Source: Myrica gale
Lineage: Eukaryota; Streptophyta; Magnoliopsida; Fagales; Myricaceae
DNA length: 64,000 nt
Direction of reading: 5' to 3'
Assembly: GCA_963930655.1 (NCBI GenBank)
Contig: OZ005621.1
Location: 8,419,001 to 8,483,000, forward strand
Below, in pieces: positions 22,473 through 34,896 of the stretch. The notes beneath the pieces are model-generated. The model was not told the DNA's origin, ran no database searches, and saw nothing but the letters and a program-made list of their open reading frames with translations. Both the position numbers and the translations under genes were made by a program. Positions within the stretch are counted from its first letter, which is position 1, and each line of letters opens with the position of its first letter.

Positions 22473-25400
22473 TCAGTATGGAATAACATACGGCAGGGCA
22501 CAAACATCAGTAGACTCTATCCTCAGAGCTTCTGCCCATACCTGTGGCGTCTCCTCAACCCCTGAAGATTCCACCTTGGCATTTTCTGATTTAAAACTCT
22601 TCCTGGTAAACAGCCATTCCTGGTCATCACAATCAGACCACTCCTGCATTTTGGGTACTGCAAATACCTGGCTTAGATACTTGGAATCTGGGTGGGGAGG
22701 TTTGGCAGATGCTTCAGCAATTTGATCAGCTTGTGCAGAGGCAAAGAGAGGTTTCTTTGAGGAGACAGAAGATGACTTATCTATAATGCCATTTATCTTG
22801 CGTTCCTTATTATCTACCTTAAGATTTCCGGCTGTTCCATGCCTATCTGAAGCAAATACGACAGAATTCTGGCAAGGTTCCAATATCCTTCCATTTTCAG
22901 AAAATGTGTGGGAGGATGAAGTGGGCCTTGCCAATTTATTGGGCCTAACATCATTGGCTGTAAGAAATTCAGAAAAGAAGGCATCACTTGCCAGCTAGAA
23001 AGAAACTATATGATTGAAAAACTGCTTGACAAGATTGATTAAATGTGAATCCAAGAATCACTGACAATTAAATTAGAGAGAATTTTAATGGCCCATCAAA
23101 ATCTTAACAGGATAGTTAGTCTATAACCATCCTAGAAAGGGACTTGAAAGCAAGATGCTACAACAATTCATTCACCACAGGGGAAAAAGTACTCACCATG
23201 TAAAACTCCATTTACCTCAACTTCCTTCCGTTTCTTGAGATTTTCCTCAGCAGCAGCACTCTTGCTACTGTCTTTGGGAAATTGTGCGGTTGTAACATTG
23301 TGGACACCAATATGGTCAATCTTGTTGCTTTCTCTTAATTTATCCTGCTGTGTGTTCTTATCTTCATTTTTTGCCTTCACTTTCTCCTCCTTTTTTCTCT
23401 CTCTGTCCCTGTCCTTATCCTTCCCATGGCTCTTTTTCTCTTTATCTTTATTCTTGCGCTTATCCCCCCGTTTATCATCACCATCCTTTTCTTTGGTATT
23501 TTCCTTCTCCTCCAACCTTCTCTCAACATTTTTCTGAAATGGTCTGGGCATTCCTTCAACTCTAGTTTGCAGAGGATTTGGGACCATTGAATTTCCACTA
23601 AATCTTGCCTCACCCCTGATTCCTTGACCATTAATCTTTCTATCATCAACCCTCTTGTTCTTCTCCTTGCCTTCAGACACAGTGCCAACACCTTTAGGCA
23701 CGAATTTGAACATCCCCTCATCCTTTCTTTGGTCCAAATTTGTGAACTTCTCAACCAACTTGTTCTCGGTTGCTCGATCATCATCATTAATCCTCCTCCC
23801 CAACTCCTGCACAAATTTAGAATCCTTTGTATCCTCTGCCAGATGGCTCCTCTCACTGAGTTTCGTTGTACTGTAATCAACAAAATGCCCAGCAATTTTC
23901 TTCTCATCTCGAATACTATTTTTACCTTTATCCCTTTTCTCTTTTTGAGTGAGTTTTTCTCCAGTTTGACTGTCAGCTTGTCCCAGAAGTCTCTTCTCGT
24001 CTGCGGCAATGTTTTTCTCCTTATCTTTATCTCTTTCCTTCTCCTCCTTTTTCTTATCTCTGCGCTTGTCCTTCTTATCTTTCTTCTCCTTATGCTTCCC
24101 ATCACTTCTCTCTGTCTCTCTTTTCTCTTTAGTTTCTCTCCTCTCTTTGTCCCTTTTCTCCTTTTTATTATTTTTTTCTCTGTGCTTTTCCTGTAAACCA
24201 TGAAAAGCCAACAGTAAGCAAATGCTTCTTTAAGAGATTACAGATACAGGAAAGAATCCATAAAGCTGCAGAATAACAATTATTTTTTCATAAATGTTCA
24301 CTTGTTTCTCCAAGGAAGCAAGCATACCATAGCAATAGAATTTACACTTGGTCATGACACAAGATCATCCTAGCAATGCCTCTAACTCATTTGAGCTAAG
24401 GAAGTCAACAGATATGCAAATTTTGTATAACAGCATTACTTTCCATGAATCTTACACACATGTAATTGAGCGCTTCCGTTGCTTAGCTTCTACATTTGAA
24501 CCACAAACCAATCAACGTTGCTTGCTTTATTTGATTTGTCAAATCCCTAGAAAAATAAGTTTGTTTCATCACAGGGATTCACTGCAAATACAAGTTTGGC
24601 TCATGCCCACAAATGCAGTGCAGGTAAAACTGGCAGTCATCCCCCCAGTAGTAGGAGATGGAAGGATAGATACATGGAATACCCTTTTACTTGGATTAAA
24701 AACTTCCAATTAGATTAGACTGAGTGAAGGATCAATGGATAATGATAGAAGGGAGTACTTCTAATGTAAATAAATCAGGTTCTAGATGCCCTAGCAAACC
24801 TATTTGCTGGTCGAGGGAAAATTTCAACTTCTCAATCTCCCTTATCCACTTTGACAAGATACAAGTAGAGCCACAAGGAGAAAAGCTACACGTATTTTAC
24901 ACACACAAAATGTAAAATACAAAAAATGAACGACTGTAAGACTTAAATTATTCTATTTCTTCTGCTGCAGAGAGAAAATGAGTAGCAGGAAAAAAAAAGC
25001 ACTTCAAGTTTTGGCATTAATTCAATCTTACACCTAAGTTTCTTGCCAAATCTCACCTGCTTAAAAGACAATCCAGTACTATTCCCAAAGCACATTGATG
25101 AACTACTCCTAAAGAAGAAAATGTATACAGTATATATTTTTTCCCTCTGCCTGTGAACCAAACTTATTGTGAAAATCAAGCCAACAGAGCTTCGAATCTT
25201 GGAGAAACTTATTGTATTTAGTGAGCATCTTAATCAAAATCTCTACCTATTCAAGGGAAATCTGTACTACATAAACTTAAAGGAAAAGACGAGAACACAT
25301 CCCTCCCCACCCCAAGCCACAAAAAATAAAAACAAAGCAAAACAAATGGAAGGCAGCCATGCTTGAAGTCATAGCTAGCCAACCATCAATGTATGCCTTT

Positions 25401-27440
25401 GAAATGCTGGTCTGCTAAAATACACCGTCAATGCCTTCTCCAAATCTTGAAATTGTAACCTTCCAAAGGCATTTTAACGAGTTGTTCACTCTTTATTGGA
25501 GGTGCTGTTACCCTCTACATGCTCTAGAAAGAAAAAAAATTAGAGATATTAAAACCATCCAATCGTACCAGAAAGATTTTCCATAATCGAGACAGGAGAG
25601 TAAATATCCCAAATGCACTCTGTGTGCCCAATAACAACAACGGGAGTTACGGAAGTTAGAAACAGGATGTCAAGGACAACTATCTCTCTCCAAAATTCAG
25701 TAGAGGCATGAATTCCAACTTCCCAAATCAAGAATAACTAGAATTCCACCTATATTGAGGCCAGCTATACTGGAAGCTATATTTCCTTTTAACTGAGAAA
25801 TAACTTGAAAAGGTCACCTCCTAAAATAGTCCAAAATTAAATCTCTTGACCTCCAACATGAAAAGAAATAAGGAAACCAACAACATATGGCTTCTGAGAA
25901 GGTATCAGTTGGAGAAAGAATTTCCGAGAGTCACACCAATTTTCATCATTGGAAGAAACAGTTGTTCTCCTTAGCAGGCAACTTAGTGGACCATCCAACT
26001 AAGAAAATTCAGTCGTCTACCAACAAAATATCTTCTCAAGTAACAGGTCTATGCAACTGATGAGCATGTCTCATATTTTTTCTTCCACAAAAAAGGAGGC
26101 AATAGTCTCAAGGACCTTGCTTTCCTTCAACCATCCACACACACTACGATCACACTGCACGTTCAAATCCCAGGTTGTCAGGTAACTATTTGTCTTATGC
26201 ACCTATATTTCTCTGAAAACACTGGTAAAGGCTATTCACATACCATATCTCATGAATGTGATATACAATAGTAAATCGAATCAGTTCTATGAGAGCTCCA
26301 CATAACCAAATTCCTCCCAAAGGTTCTCAATTGAGCAAAAAAAGGAAAAGAAAGAAAGACGAAAACTAATTTGCCAAACCAAACTAGAGGTATCTATCTA
26401 GAACAATACTTAAATGTCCCATATCACGATTCCCTTAATTCTTTGTTATAACCTTCAGGATGTAATAATCAAGTATCAGTTTAACAAGAACAAACAGTTT
26501 ATACAAAGTGAGATCCATAATATAAACGACATGCTATGCCGCAGAGATAACAATGCTATGGTAAAAGCAGAACACATGTTATGCAATGCACCATGGTTGC
26601 GAACTTCAAGCGATGCTGTAAATAATCTTTGAACTTGGAAGACAAATTTGGGATTCTAGAAAGAGGATGTGGCAGGTGAAACTTAACATGTAAGATATAC
26701 AACAAAAAGCCGAAGGAACAAGATGAAGCAATCATGAATAAGCATATTAATAGTATCTTTTGATACTTGGAGTTTGGTTATTTTTTCGCATTGTTCTAAT
26801 CACAACTGTTAAGATCATGTCACATGGATTTTTCGCCTATTTCAACTGTCGAATCTTGTAGGATACACACATTGATGAATTTCGATAGTTCGAGACGTTA
26901 CTGTCACAAACTAAGTAATTTGGACAGTGAAGTGACATTAGTTCCATAGTTCAACAGCAGAGTGTATCTGTCCCCAAACATATGCACCTACTTAAGGAGT
27001 CATACAAAATATCCATTGCCTAAGAAGATTTATTTTATAAACCAAGATGAGAGAGGAAATCACACTTTTCAAATTTATCTGTCTCCCTCTTCCCCCAGGG
27101 TGGGGCGCCCTCCTCTTTTTTCTACAATCCTAAAAACAAATTCTACTCTTTCAAGGCAAGGCGTTTAATACTGGACTAAAATTGCTATTTCAAACAATGA
27201 AGTTCATGGCATCAAGCTATGACAAGGAAACTAAGATAATATGATGATTTGCATGTACGGGTTAAATCCAGTGCTCTACAAACCACATTAATACAGTATC
27301 CATGTGCCTAACCAATGCTACACCAATTATGGTGCTAGTAGACAAAAGAAAATAAAATTAACCTTTTTCAGTAAGTCCACATCCTCTGTTCTAGCCTTCT
27401 TTTCATATCCTGGTGGTGGGAATGGAAAGCAGCGCGACAT
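22473..27440 (-). CDS. Lysine-rich plant protein of unknown function, three coding exons
   Basis: Reading on the minus strand: exon 1 27440-27363 starts MSRCFPFPPPGYEKKART and ends at AAAAAG|GTTAAT; exon 2 24190-23197 is extremely rich in Lys, Glu, Asp and Arg; exon 3 22957-22473 ends in LPYVIPY and a stop. Phases agree and give about 518 residues. The conserved ends (CFPFPPPGYEKK, the middle DSKFVQELGRRI, and EWSDCDDQEWL near the C-terminus) match a plant-wide family that databases often call 'myb-like protein X' or 'DNA ligase-like' without evidence. The middle is probably disordered and nuclear. The 3.2-kb first intron could hide a small extra exon. The 3' UTR probably extends to about 21960. 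No biochemical role can be given. Confidence 0.85.
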
Positions 27441-28432
27441 TGCACGAAATCCAGGAATACACTACACTAGCACGTGCAACAAACAACAATGCCCGAATTA
27501 CTTTCCAGTAGAGTTGTTCTGGAAAGGGAACGAACCAGCAACCATGCTCCTGCCCATGCACCATGTCCCCGCATTCATTTCCAGCTTCAATATCCCTCCA
27601 TACGCTTACCTATCTCTCCAACAAACATCAATTTCAAAACCCACCAACGTTCTTCCCGACAAGCTCAAATGTACACAAGCCCACTCAATCAAAACAACTG
27701 TGAAGCACTCTAAACTAGTTCAACAAAACCGAGATAGCAAAACCGAAAAAACCTCTTTAGGCAATAATTTAGCTCGAACTATGTTAACCCAAACGGTTCC
27801 GGAGAAGTGAACTGGAATCAGAATCTCTGGGTCGCCTTCTGTGCCAATACAAGATCATCACCACCTTCTTATAAGCAAATCCGAACACCAAAATCATTCC
27901 CAACCGAAAGATCAAAGTAGAAAAGAAGCACGGACCCAGAAACTCCTAATCCTCCAAGAAGATCGACTCCCCCACTGTCTTGGATCACTTTCTAAACACA
28001 ATTCAATACGTGCAATCCTCTTCCATGCTCAGAGCACCAATGGACAACCATTATTTCTATACAATCCCCGAACTCGATAACTGAACCCAAGTAGTGTCAA
28101 ATCCACAATCTCGATTCACTGGAAGATTGGAGCTCGTGCCCATAGCCGAGCACACTGCTTTACTCTTCAATCAGTGCTCTGATCAAAACCTAATTCAGTT
28201 CGAAATTGAGGAATTGAACTAGAACTCGATTACGATCCGCAAAACCCTAGAATGCAATAGGAAAAGCAAACATGTTTCTCAGCAAAAACTGGCAGTACAG
28301 AAAACGAACCCCAATTTCATTTCTTGAAGAAATTTAGAAAGAAAAACGAAAATTTAGATTTCGAAAGCAGAAAAGGAGAGGGGGAGAAAGAGGGGGTGGG
28401 GTAAAGAGAGAATCAAAGACTTTATTGGGTAC

Positions 28433-28700
28433 CTAGGCAATTGTAGGGTACCGATCAAAAGCGTAAAAGGGAACCTCGATTCGAAGCGTTAGCTAGAAAA
28501 TTCTGGAATTTCGAGAGAGAAAAGTAGTGGTATTCGTGGAATATAGACTATTTTGTCCGCTAAAAACTGGGAATGCAGGAGGACAAGATCTCTCTCTTTC
28601 TTTCTTTCTTAGTGATAGAGAAGAAGAAGAAGAAGAAGAAGAATCTAGAGAGAATTGGATGAATGAGAAGTAATTTCTGGGAAGCACCTTTTACATGGGT
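28433..28700 (-). promoter_or_regulatory. Probable 5' UTR exon and promoter side of the lysine-rich gene
   Basis: On the minus strand the stretch from about 28700 down carries a (CTT)n run (28620-28645) and CT-rich sequence typical of plant leaders. It ends at a donor-like GCCTAG|GTACCC (exon end 28433), which would start a leader intron reaching close to the ATG at 27440. (CT)n runs at about 28795-28810 and 28921-28938 may be promoter pyrimidine patches. The evidence is position and composition only. Confidence 0.4.
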
Positions 28701-28949
28701 CTAGATTCTGGGATTTTGTTTGTTCACAGGGGTTCTCTTTGTTGACGTCTCAGAGAGTGTTATGGTCTAGTATTACTGTGTTGCAGAGACCCTTTCTCTC
28801 TCTCTCTCCCAGTAGGTTTTGTTCGGACTCGCGAGAATGACAGGAAGAAAATAAGGTGCAAGGGAAGGCAAGGCCCAAATATATGGTAAGAGACGCCACT
28901 CTTAGACAGATAAACTCTTAGAGAGAGAGAGAGAGAGCTCCCTCATCAT

Positions 28950-30552
28950 CATGTCCCACGCTCTACATGTGCATGTTTTGGATACTCCCCTCTTTTTTTT
29001 TTTCGTTTCCTTCTATCTTCTCTTCGAATCACAAGGTACACAGAACGTTCTGCACATAAATTCTAGACAGTAAATCCTTCTTCCGTACAGCAACTGCATA
29101 ACCTGTAAACCTGATGCGGATGGAAAGTTCCACAGCGTTATTGATGAACCTTCTAGTTGGCCGAAATTATGGAGGTTCTAAGGTGATATGATCACCCACT
29201 TCCTATCACCACCTTTTGTTTTGGAGGGATCATTTGATATAAAGCATTAAACAAATTCTACCTGATTTTAAGTAACGATGATTTTTAAAAATCGGATCAG
29301 TATCCTCTACAATTTTTTACTGAATTGCAACATATAATTTCGAGAGTGACATACACAATATGCATATTATTTATTATTTATGTTGTCTAAGTAAAATTTC
29401 AAGCAACATGAGTCTTATAATATGTTTCATTTATTTTGTTTATCTTTTTTCAAAATACATTAAGGTAAAAAAAGAGAATCATAATATGATAATTCATATG
29501 CTTCTCTCAAAAGTAAATAGTAGTATCAATATTGATTACCCGATGATTTGATGCTAAACAAATCTCCTTAAATAAAACATGTTTTGACCAAAACACTTGC
29601 CATTATAAACAGATCACATTCCAACCAAATCTCTCTCGTATATCGAAAATAATTGAATACCATATTCTTGTACAGCTTTAATTATGCATGATCTGCTATT
29701 ATATAAATATTTATTAAAACTTAAATGTCATTGCACTGATAAAAAAGATTAATAATTTACTCTCATCAGTCTAGTTACTCCAACTTTTTATCATCGTATT
29801 GAGTTGTATTAAGCAATCCTCACAGATAAGATACTTTCTTTTTATGGACAATTTTTGTTTTGGGGTTTTTTTAGATGTGATAGAAGTCCTTGATGTTTTA
29901 TCTTACTTCTCGGACATTGGCAGTGTTTGGACCACGAGTCAACAAAATCATCTTGGTTGATCCATTTTGAAGGCATGGAATAAGACCTTTTAAGGAGAGG
30001 TATTCTTGTTCGTTTGTCACTGAAAGGGACACGTGAGCGGATGCCCTTGAGCACGCGCCGAATACACGCGTCGTACAGGACAATTGTTCTGAAAAGGCGG
30101 AGTTCTACTCTGACTCTGAGAAGCCCATTTGCCGAAGCACATGTGGACTTGGTTCCATTGCGCCATATAAAACCACTAGTGCTGCATCTCCAGGTGGCAC
30201 CACCCCAGGCTATAACGGCCTCTGTCTCTTTAGTTCATATACGTGTCCGTTGTCCCTTGGCCACGCTCCTCTTTGGATTGACCATCTATGGAGAGTGTCC
30301 CTTGCTTAGGGCACCTTTGTGCTAATGAGGCCCTTCTTTACCCTAACTTATCTAACATAATAATGTCTTCTTTTTATATGGGTAGGGTTTGCTGAATCGG
30401 GTTAAAACCTACTCTCCGAAGCTACCAATTTCCTTTGGAATTCTTGTGGTACAGAGTGTCCCAATGGGGGAGTTTGGACTTTGGTTAGATAGTAGAGAAA
30501 GACGGATGAGTGTACCGATTCCCAAGTAGCGTGATGCTAGTAACGGTATATA
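28950..30552. other. Intergenic DNA with a GC-richer island at about 29845-30550
   Basis: There is no convincing gene. 29040-29840 is AT-rich and includes a relative of the 6190-6300 repeat at 29350-29465. From about 29845 to 30550 the sequence is clearly more GC-rich, with several CACGTG/CGCGTC-type words. It has short open frames on both strands (for example about 70 residues on the minus strand at 29842-30054) without a family I know. It may be part of a retroelement or an organelle-derived insert; I cannot decide. Confidence 0.35.
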
Positions 30553-30976
30553 GGCGGTGTTTACTTTCATAAAATTTTAACATAATAAAATAAGGGATAA
30601 ATGCAAAATCAGTCTCTGTGCTATACGCAAAAATCGATTTAGTCCCTGTGATATGAAAATTATCGATTTAGTCCCTGTGATTCTATTTTCGTTTGTTATT
30701 GGTCCTCTATCAGAGACTGATTTTATCACTTTCTAAAATCACAAGGACTAAATCGATGTTTTTCATATCACAGGGACTAAATCGATTTTTGCGTATAGCA
30801 TAGGGACCAATTTTGCATTTATCCCATAAAATAATTACAATATAATCTCTATCATCATCGAATCATTACCTTTCATTATAAAAAATTCATTCAAATCATC
30901 TATTTTTTATTTTTTTCACCTATTTCAATATCCAAAAATTTTAATCTCCCCACAATTTTAACACTCAAACACAACC
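30553..30976. mobile_element. Tourist-like MITE, interrupted by another MITE
   Basis: The termini GGCGGTGTTTACTTTCATAA and the inverse of 'ctcaaacacaacc' belong to the same family as 31237-31434 and 32959-33157. An ATA target duplication (30550-30552, 30977-30979) fits PIF/Harbinger. Taking out the inserted 30594-30825 and one 9-bp repeat leaves about 183 bases. Confidence 0.65.
30594..30825. mobile_element. 232-bp MULE-type MITE nested in a Tourist MITE
   Basis: The ends are near-perfect inverted repeats of about 90 bases (GGGATAAATGCAAAAT on both sides, then 'cgatttagtccctgtga'). A perfect 9-bp duplication ATAAAATAA (30585-30593, 30826-30834) indicates Mutator-type insertion. Confidence 0.88.
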
Positions 30977-31236
30977 ATAGTTAGGTCCATCTTTTTGAAT
31001 CCGATTCTTCTCAAAATTATATTGGTAACCTAAGTGGAAGGACGTGAGCAGTGGCGACTTAAGTGGAAATACATGAATAGTGAGTTTTTACACTAATCTC
31101 TTCATAATTTACTTATATAAGTAGTACGGGTTTAACCTATAATATTTTCCTGGTTACTCAGAGGAAGAAGAAATAGGAATGGGTGTGTTTGTGAGCCTTC
31201 TTTCTTGATTCAGGCCGAGTGAGCGGATGAAATTTA

Positions 31237-31434
31237 GGTTGTATTTGTGTTGTAAAATTTTAATGTTGTTAAAATTTTAAGTATTGGGTTTAGTGAAAAA
31301 GTGAAGAGAGAGGTAATTTTTTATATTTTTTGTAGTAAATAGTAATGATTTGATGGGGAGAAAGAGATTATATTGTAATATTTAATTGTGTTAAAATTTT
31401 AGAGGGGGTAAAATTTTGGTACACAAACGCACCC
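31237..31434. mobile_element. 198-bp Tourist-like MITE
   Basis: The inverted termini GGTTGTATTTGTGT and ACACAAACGCACCC, with TTA duplicated on both sides (31234-31236, 31435-31437), indicate the PIF/Harbinger superfamily. Confidence 0.78.
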
Positions 31435-31931
31435 TTAAATGAATGTGCATGGATGTCTTTGACATGTGATTGTAGATCATTAAACGAAGGTTCGGAGCAA
31501 GTGCATCAGTAGATGTGACACGTGGAATATTAACATAAAAAGTGTTGCATTGACAAAAGATATATTGATGGATTTTGTTCGAGTGAATATAATTCAGATT
31601 GACAAAAAAAAAAGTTAAAAGGATTTTGGATGACGAAGGCTATCACAATAAATGGGAGGTGATAGTTGAAGGTGGGAATTCTTTTATGGACTTGATGATC
31701 TCTGGTTATTCTCTACTCTCCACTGAAGATTAATTAAATATCGAAAAAATAAATATTTTATAAATAATAAATAAAATAGCAGATTTACACTATACCATTC
31801 TAAAATATATATCACTTAATTCCCTTATTATTTACCTCGACCTCTTAAACCTTTTTTTTCTTTAATAACATACAAATTATTGAACGTGTTAGTTTAAATT
31901 ATTAATTTAGAGTTTATTGAATTAGATTTAT

Positions 31932-33320
31932 CATTCTATCGTTTAAGATATATTTTTTTTGGTGTAGTTTATTGTATAATTTTATTTAGTTCAAAACGTT
32001 TATTAACTTGGTAATAAAATAAGTATAAAAAATTAAAAAGTTTGAATTAAATTTGTTATGAATTTATCATTTTCAAAATGTATTGTGTGACATAACAAGA
32101 CATTACAACTAAATTTGCAATAAAAAGTTGGGTCAATAAAAAGTGCAAAAAAAAAAAATAACGGGTCTATTAATGATGACGGTAACCGACTCCTGCCACT
32201 GTTAAAAGTATCATCGTCAAAGGCCGGTTATCGTACCTAACGAAGGCGTGACCAAAATTTAGAAATCCTAATTTTAGGGTATATAGCATAAATGTAGCTT
32301 AACCGAAAGTAACTGCTGCTCTCTATATTTTTTTTTCTTCTTCTTATGTTTATGTCTTTTTCGATGGACTTTTCGATGGACCACGGAAATGTGTTATAAA
32401 ATTTGAAAACAAATGTATCCTAAAAATATATAGTTAATTGAAAGTTTTTGAGGAATTATTTCCGCAAAAGAAAATAACGGAAAAGGAACTTCAAAGTTCA
32501 GTACATCCTTTACATGGGCCTAGGTCCATTGAATTATTATGGCCCGTTTGTCATTTCTCTTTCTAGTCCATCTTTTAATTGCGTGATAATAACATTTAAA
32601 AATAAAAATTAAATCTTAGTCCCGTTGTCCGTTTGTCATAAAAAATTTCACAAAATTTCACACCATTTTACAATAAAATATTACAATATAATCTCCCTCT
32701 CCCATCAAATCATAACTTTTCACTATAAAAATATAAAAAATTACCTCTCTTCACTTTTTCAGTAAATCCAATACCTACAATTTTAACAATACACAAATTT
32801 TAAAACACAAAACCAGACGAATTATAAAGCGCCACACATTTTCCGGAAGACAGCAGCAAAACAAAGCGGTGCGAGCGATTGCAAGATAGTGACACCGCAG
32901 GTGAACCAAACCCCACCCAAGCACCCTCATAAAACCCCGAAGATATCTTTTGGACTAAGGCTGCGTTTGTCACTAAAATTTTACCCAAAATTTTATCTCT
33001 CTCCTAATAAAATATTCCAATATAATCTCTCTCTCTTCCATCAAAAAATATAAAAAATTACAAAAACTATAAAATATTACATCTCTCTTCACTTTTTCAC
33101 TAAACCCAATACCAACACTAAACTCAATACCAAAAATTTTACCACACAAACCCACCCTAAGCCACATCGTCTCCCTTTTCTCTTAAACCCTAGCCGCTTC
33201 AGTTCTTCTTCCTCTGAGGTGTGGGCCTTTCGCTAAACCCTAACATCTCTATGTTTATGCGCGTATGAATGTGCATTGGTTTACGATGTGTTTCCTAATT
33301 TCACATCTCTTATATGTTAT
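31932..33320 (+). repeat. Tandem duplication, copy 1 (promoter/leader of the GRP2-type gene)
   Basis: This 1389-bp stretch is repeated as 33321-34480. The junction is clear: 'tatgttat' ends copy 1 and runs straight into 'cattctgtcg', while copy 2 ends 'tatgttat|gttagg'. Copy 1 is longer mainly because of the MITE at 32959-33157. The copies differ by roughly 2-4 % outside MITE-derived parts. Copy 1 includes the full promoter and leader, with AAACCCTA (33185-33192), but no coding exon follows it. Confidence 0.9.
32959..33157. mobile_element. 199-bp Tourist-like MITE inserted in copy 1 only
   Basis: The inverted ends GGCTGCGTTTGTC and CACAAACCCACCC are flanked by TAA duplications (32956-32958, 33158-33160). 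Copy 2 of the tandem duplication has the empty site 'ggactaagccacat' at about 34314-34327, which proves the borders and the 3-bp duplication. Confidence 0.93.
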
Positions 33321-33707
33321 CATTCTGTCGTTTAAGATATATTTTTTTTGGTGTAGTTTATTGTATAATTTTATTTAGTTCAAAACGTTTATTAACTTGG
33401 TAATAAAATAAGTATAAAAAAATTAAAAATTTTGAATTAAATTTGTTATGAATTTATCATTTTCAAAATGTATTGTGTGACATAACAAGGCATTACAACT
33501 AAATTTGCAATAAAAAGTGCAAAAAAAAAACGGGTCCATTAATGATGGCGGTAACCGGCTCCTGCCACTGTTAAAAGTATTATCGTCAAAGGCCGGTTAC
33601 TGTACCTAACGAGGGCGTGATCAAAATTTAGAAACCCTAATTTTAGGGTTATAGCATAAATTTAGCTTACCCGAAAGTAACTGCTGCCCTCGATATTCTT
33701 TTTTTTT

Positions 33708-33738
<31 letters not shown>

Positions 33739-34480
33739 TGTTTATGTCTTTTTCGATGGACCACGGAAATGTGTTATAAAATTTGAAAACAAATGTATCC
33801 TAAAAATATATTGTTAATTGACAGTTTTGAGGAATTATTTTCCGCAAAAGAAAATAACGGAAAAGGAACTTCAGTACATCCTTTACATGGGCCTAGGTCC
33901 ATTGAATTATTATGGCCCGTTTGTCATTTCTCTTTCTAGTCTATCTTTTAATTGCGAGATAATAACATTTTAAAAAAAAAATTAAATCTTAGCCCCGTTG
34001 TCTGCTTGTCATAACAAAATTTACAAAATTTTACGCTCTCTCACAATAAAATATTATAATATAATCTCTTTAATTATATTTTTTATTACAAAAAAATAAA
34101 AATTACTTCTATTTACTTTTTCATTAAATTTAATACCTAAAATTTTAACAACACAAAAATTTTAAAACATGCCCCGGGACGAATTATAAAGCGCCACACA
34201 TTTTCCGGAAGACAGCAGCAAAACGAAGCGGTGCGAGCGATTGCAAGATAGTGACACCGCAGGTGAACCAAACCCCACCCAAGCACCCTCATAAAATCCC
34301 GAAGAAATCTTTTGGACTAAGCCACATCTTCTCCCTTTTCTCTTAAACCCTAGCCGCTTCAGTTCTTCTTCCTCTGAGGTGTGGGCCTTTCGCTAAACCC
34401 TAACCTCTCTATGTTTATGCGCGTATGAATGTGCATTGGTTTACGATGTGTTTCCTAATTTCACATCTCTTATATGTTAT
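33321..34480 (+). repeat. Tandem duplication, copy 2 (active-position promoter/leader)
   Basis: A 1160-bp copy of 31932-33320 lying directly upstream of the GRP2-type gene. It lacks the MITE, and its (CTT)n run is longer (about 33704-33737). Confidence 0.9.
34180..34410 (+). promoter_or_regulatory. Probable promoter and leader of the GRP2-type gene
   Basis: It contains telo-box-like AAACCCTA (34345-34352) and a second AAACCCTAA (34395-34403), with GGGCC between them (about 34383-34387). TGGGCC also occurs further up, near 33888. Telo boxes plus TGGGCC sites are typical of plant genes for growth, ribosomes and RNA metabolism. A donor-like CTGAG|GTGTGG near 34378 would start a leader intron ending at the acceptor ACAG (34887), nine bases before the ATG. 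No transcript start was seen directly. Confidence 0.5.
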
Positions 34481-34896
34481 GTTAGGTTTTTCTATTTTAT
34501 TTCTCATGCTGGTCTAGCTTGTTTGTACTGTTCATTCTGTGTACGGTTGGGTTGACGACGTGGAATGTTCTCTTTCTGGGAGTGATTGATCTGTGTGTTC
34601 TTTTTTGGGCTTTTCTTTGGTTGCTGAGAATCCTAGGGAGAAATGACAGAAATTTTAGATATTTCTGGGTACCGGAACAAATGGTCGAGTTGAAGCTCTA
34701 AATAATATGAAACCGAGAGTTAACAAAAGATCTGTCTAGAACCTTGTTTAGCCTATAGTATGATTGATTGCTCTATTTGTACTGTTCATTATGCGCGTAT
34801 GAATGTGCATTGATTATCCAAGTCATGAAGTATTAAGCTGACATTGTTTCTTGTTGCTGCTGGTATCTATGTGGTACCTGAAAACAGTCCATTAAT

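Noticed and set aside
22239-22998. Plus-strand frames opposite the last exon and 3' UTR of the lysine-rich gene
   Set aside because: No family and no codon signal; the minus strand explains the DNA.
23377-24201. 274-residue minus-strand frame rich in Arg, Lys and Ile
   Set aside because: It is a shifted frame of the same lysine-rich exon; the conserved family motifs and splice phases are in the other frame.
23235-24203. Long plus-strand frames rich in Ser, Leu and Phe
   Set aside because: They are the antisense of the Lys/Glu-rich exon; AAG/GAA-rich DNA always gives such frames on the other strand.
27304-27810. 168-residue plus-strand frame
   Set aside because: It lies opposite exon 1 and the leader of the minus-strand gene and has no recognisable features.
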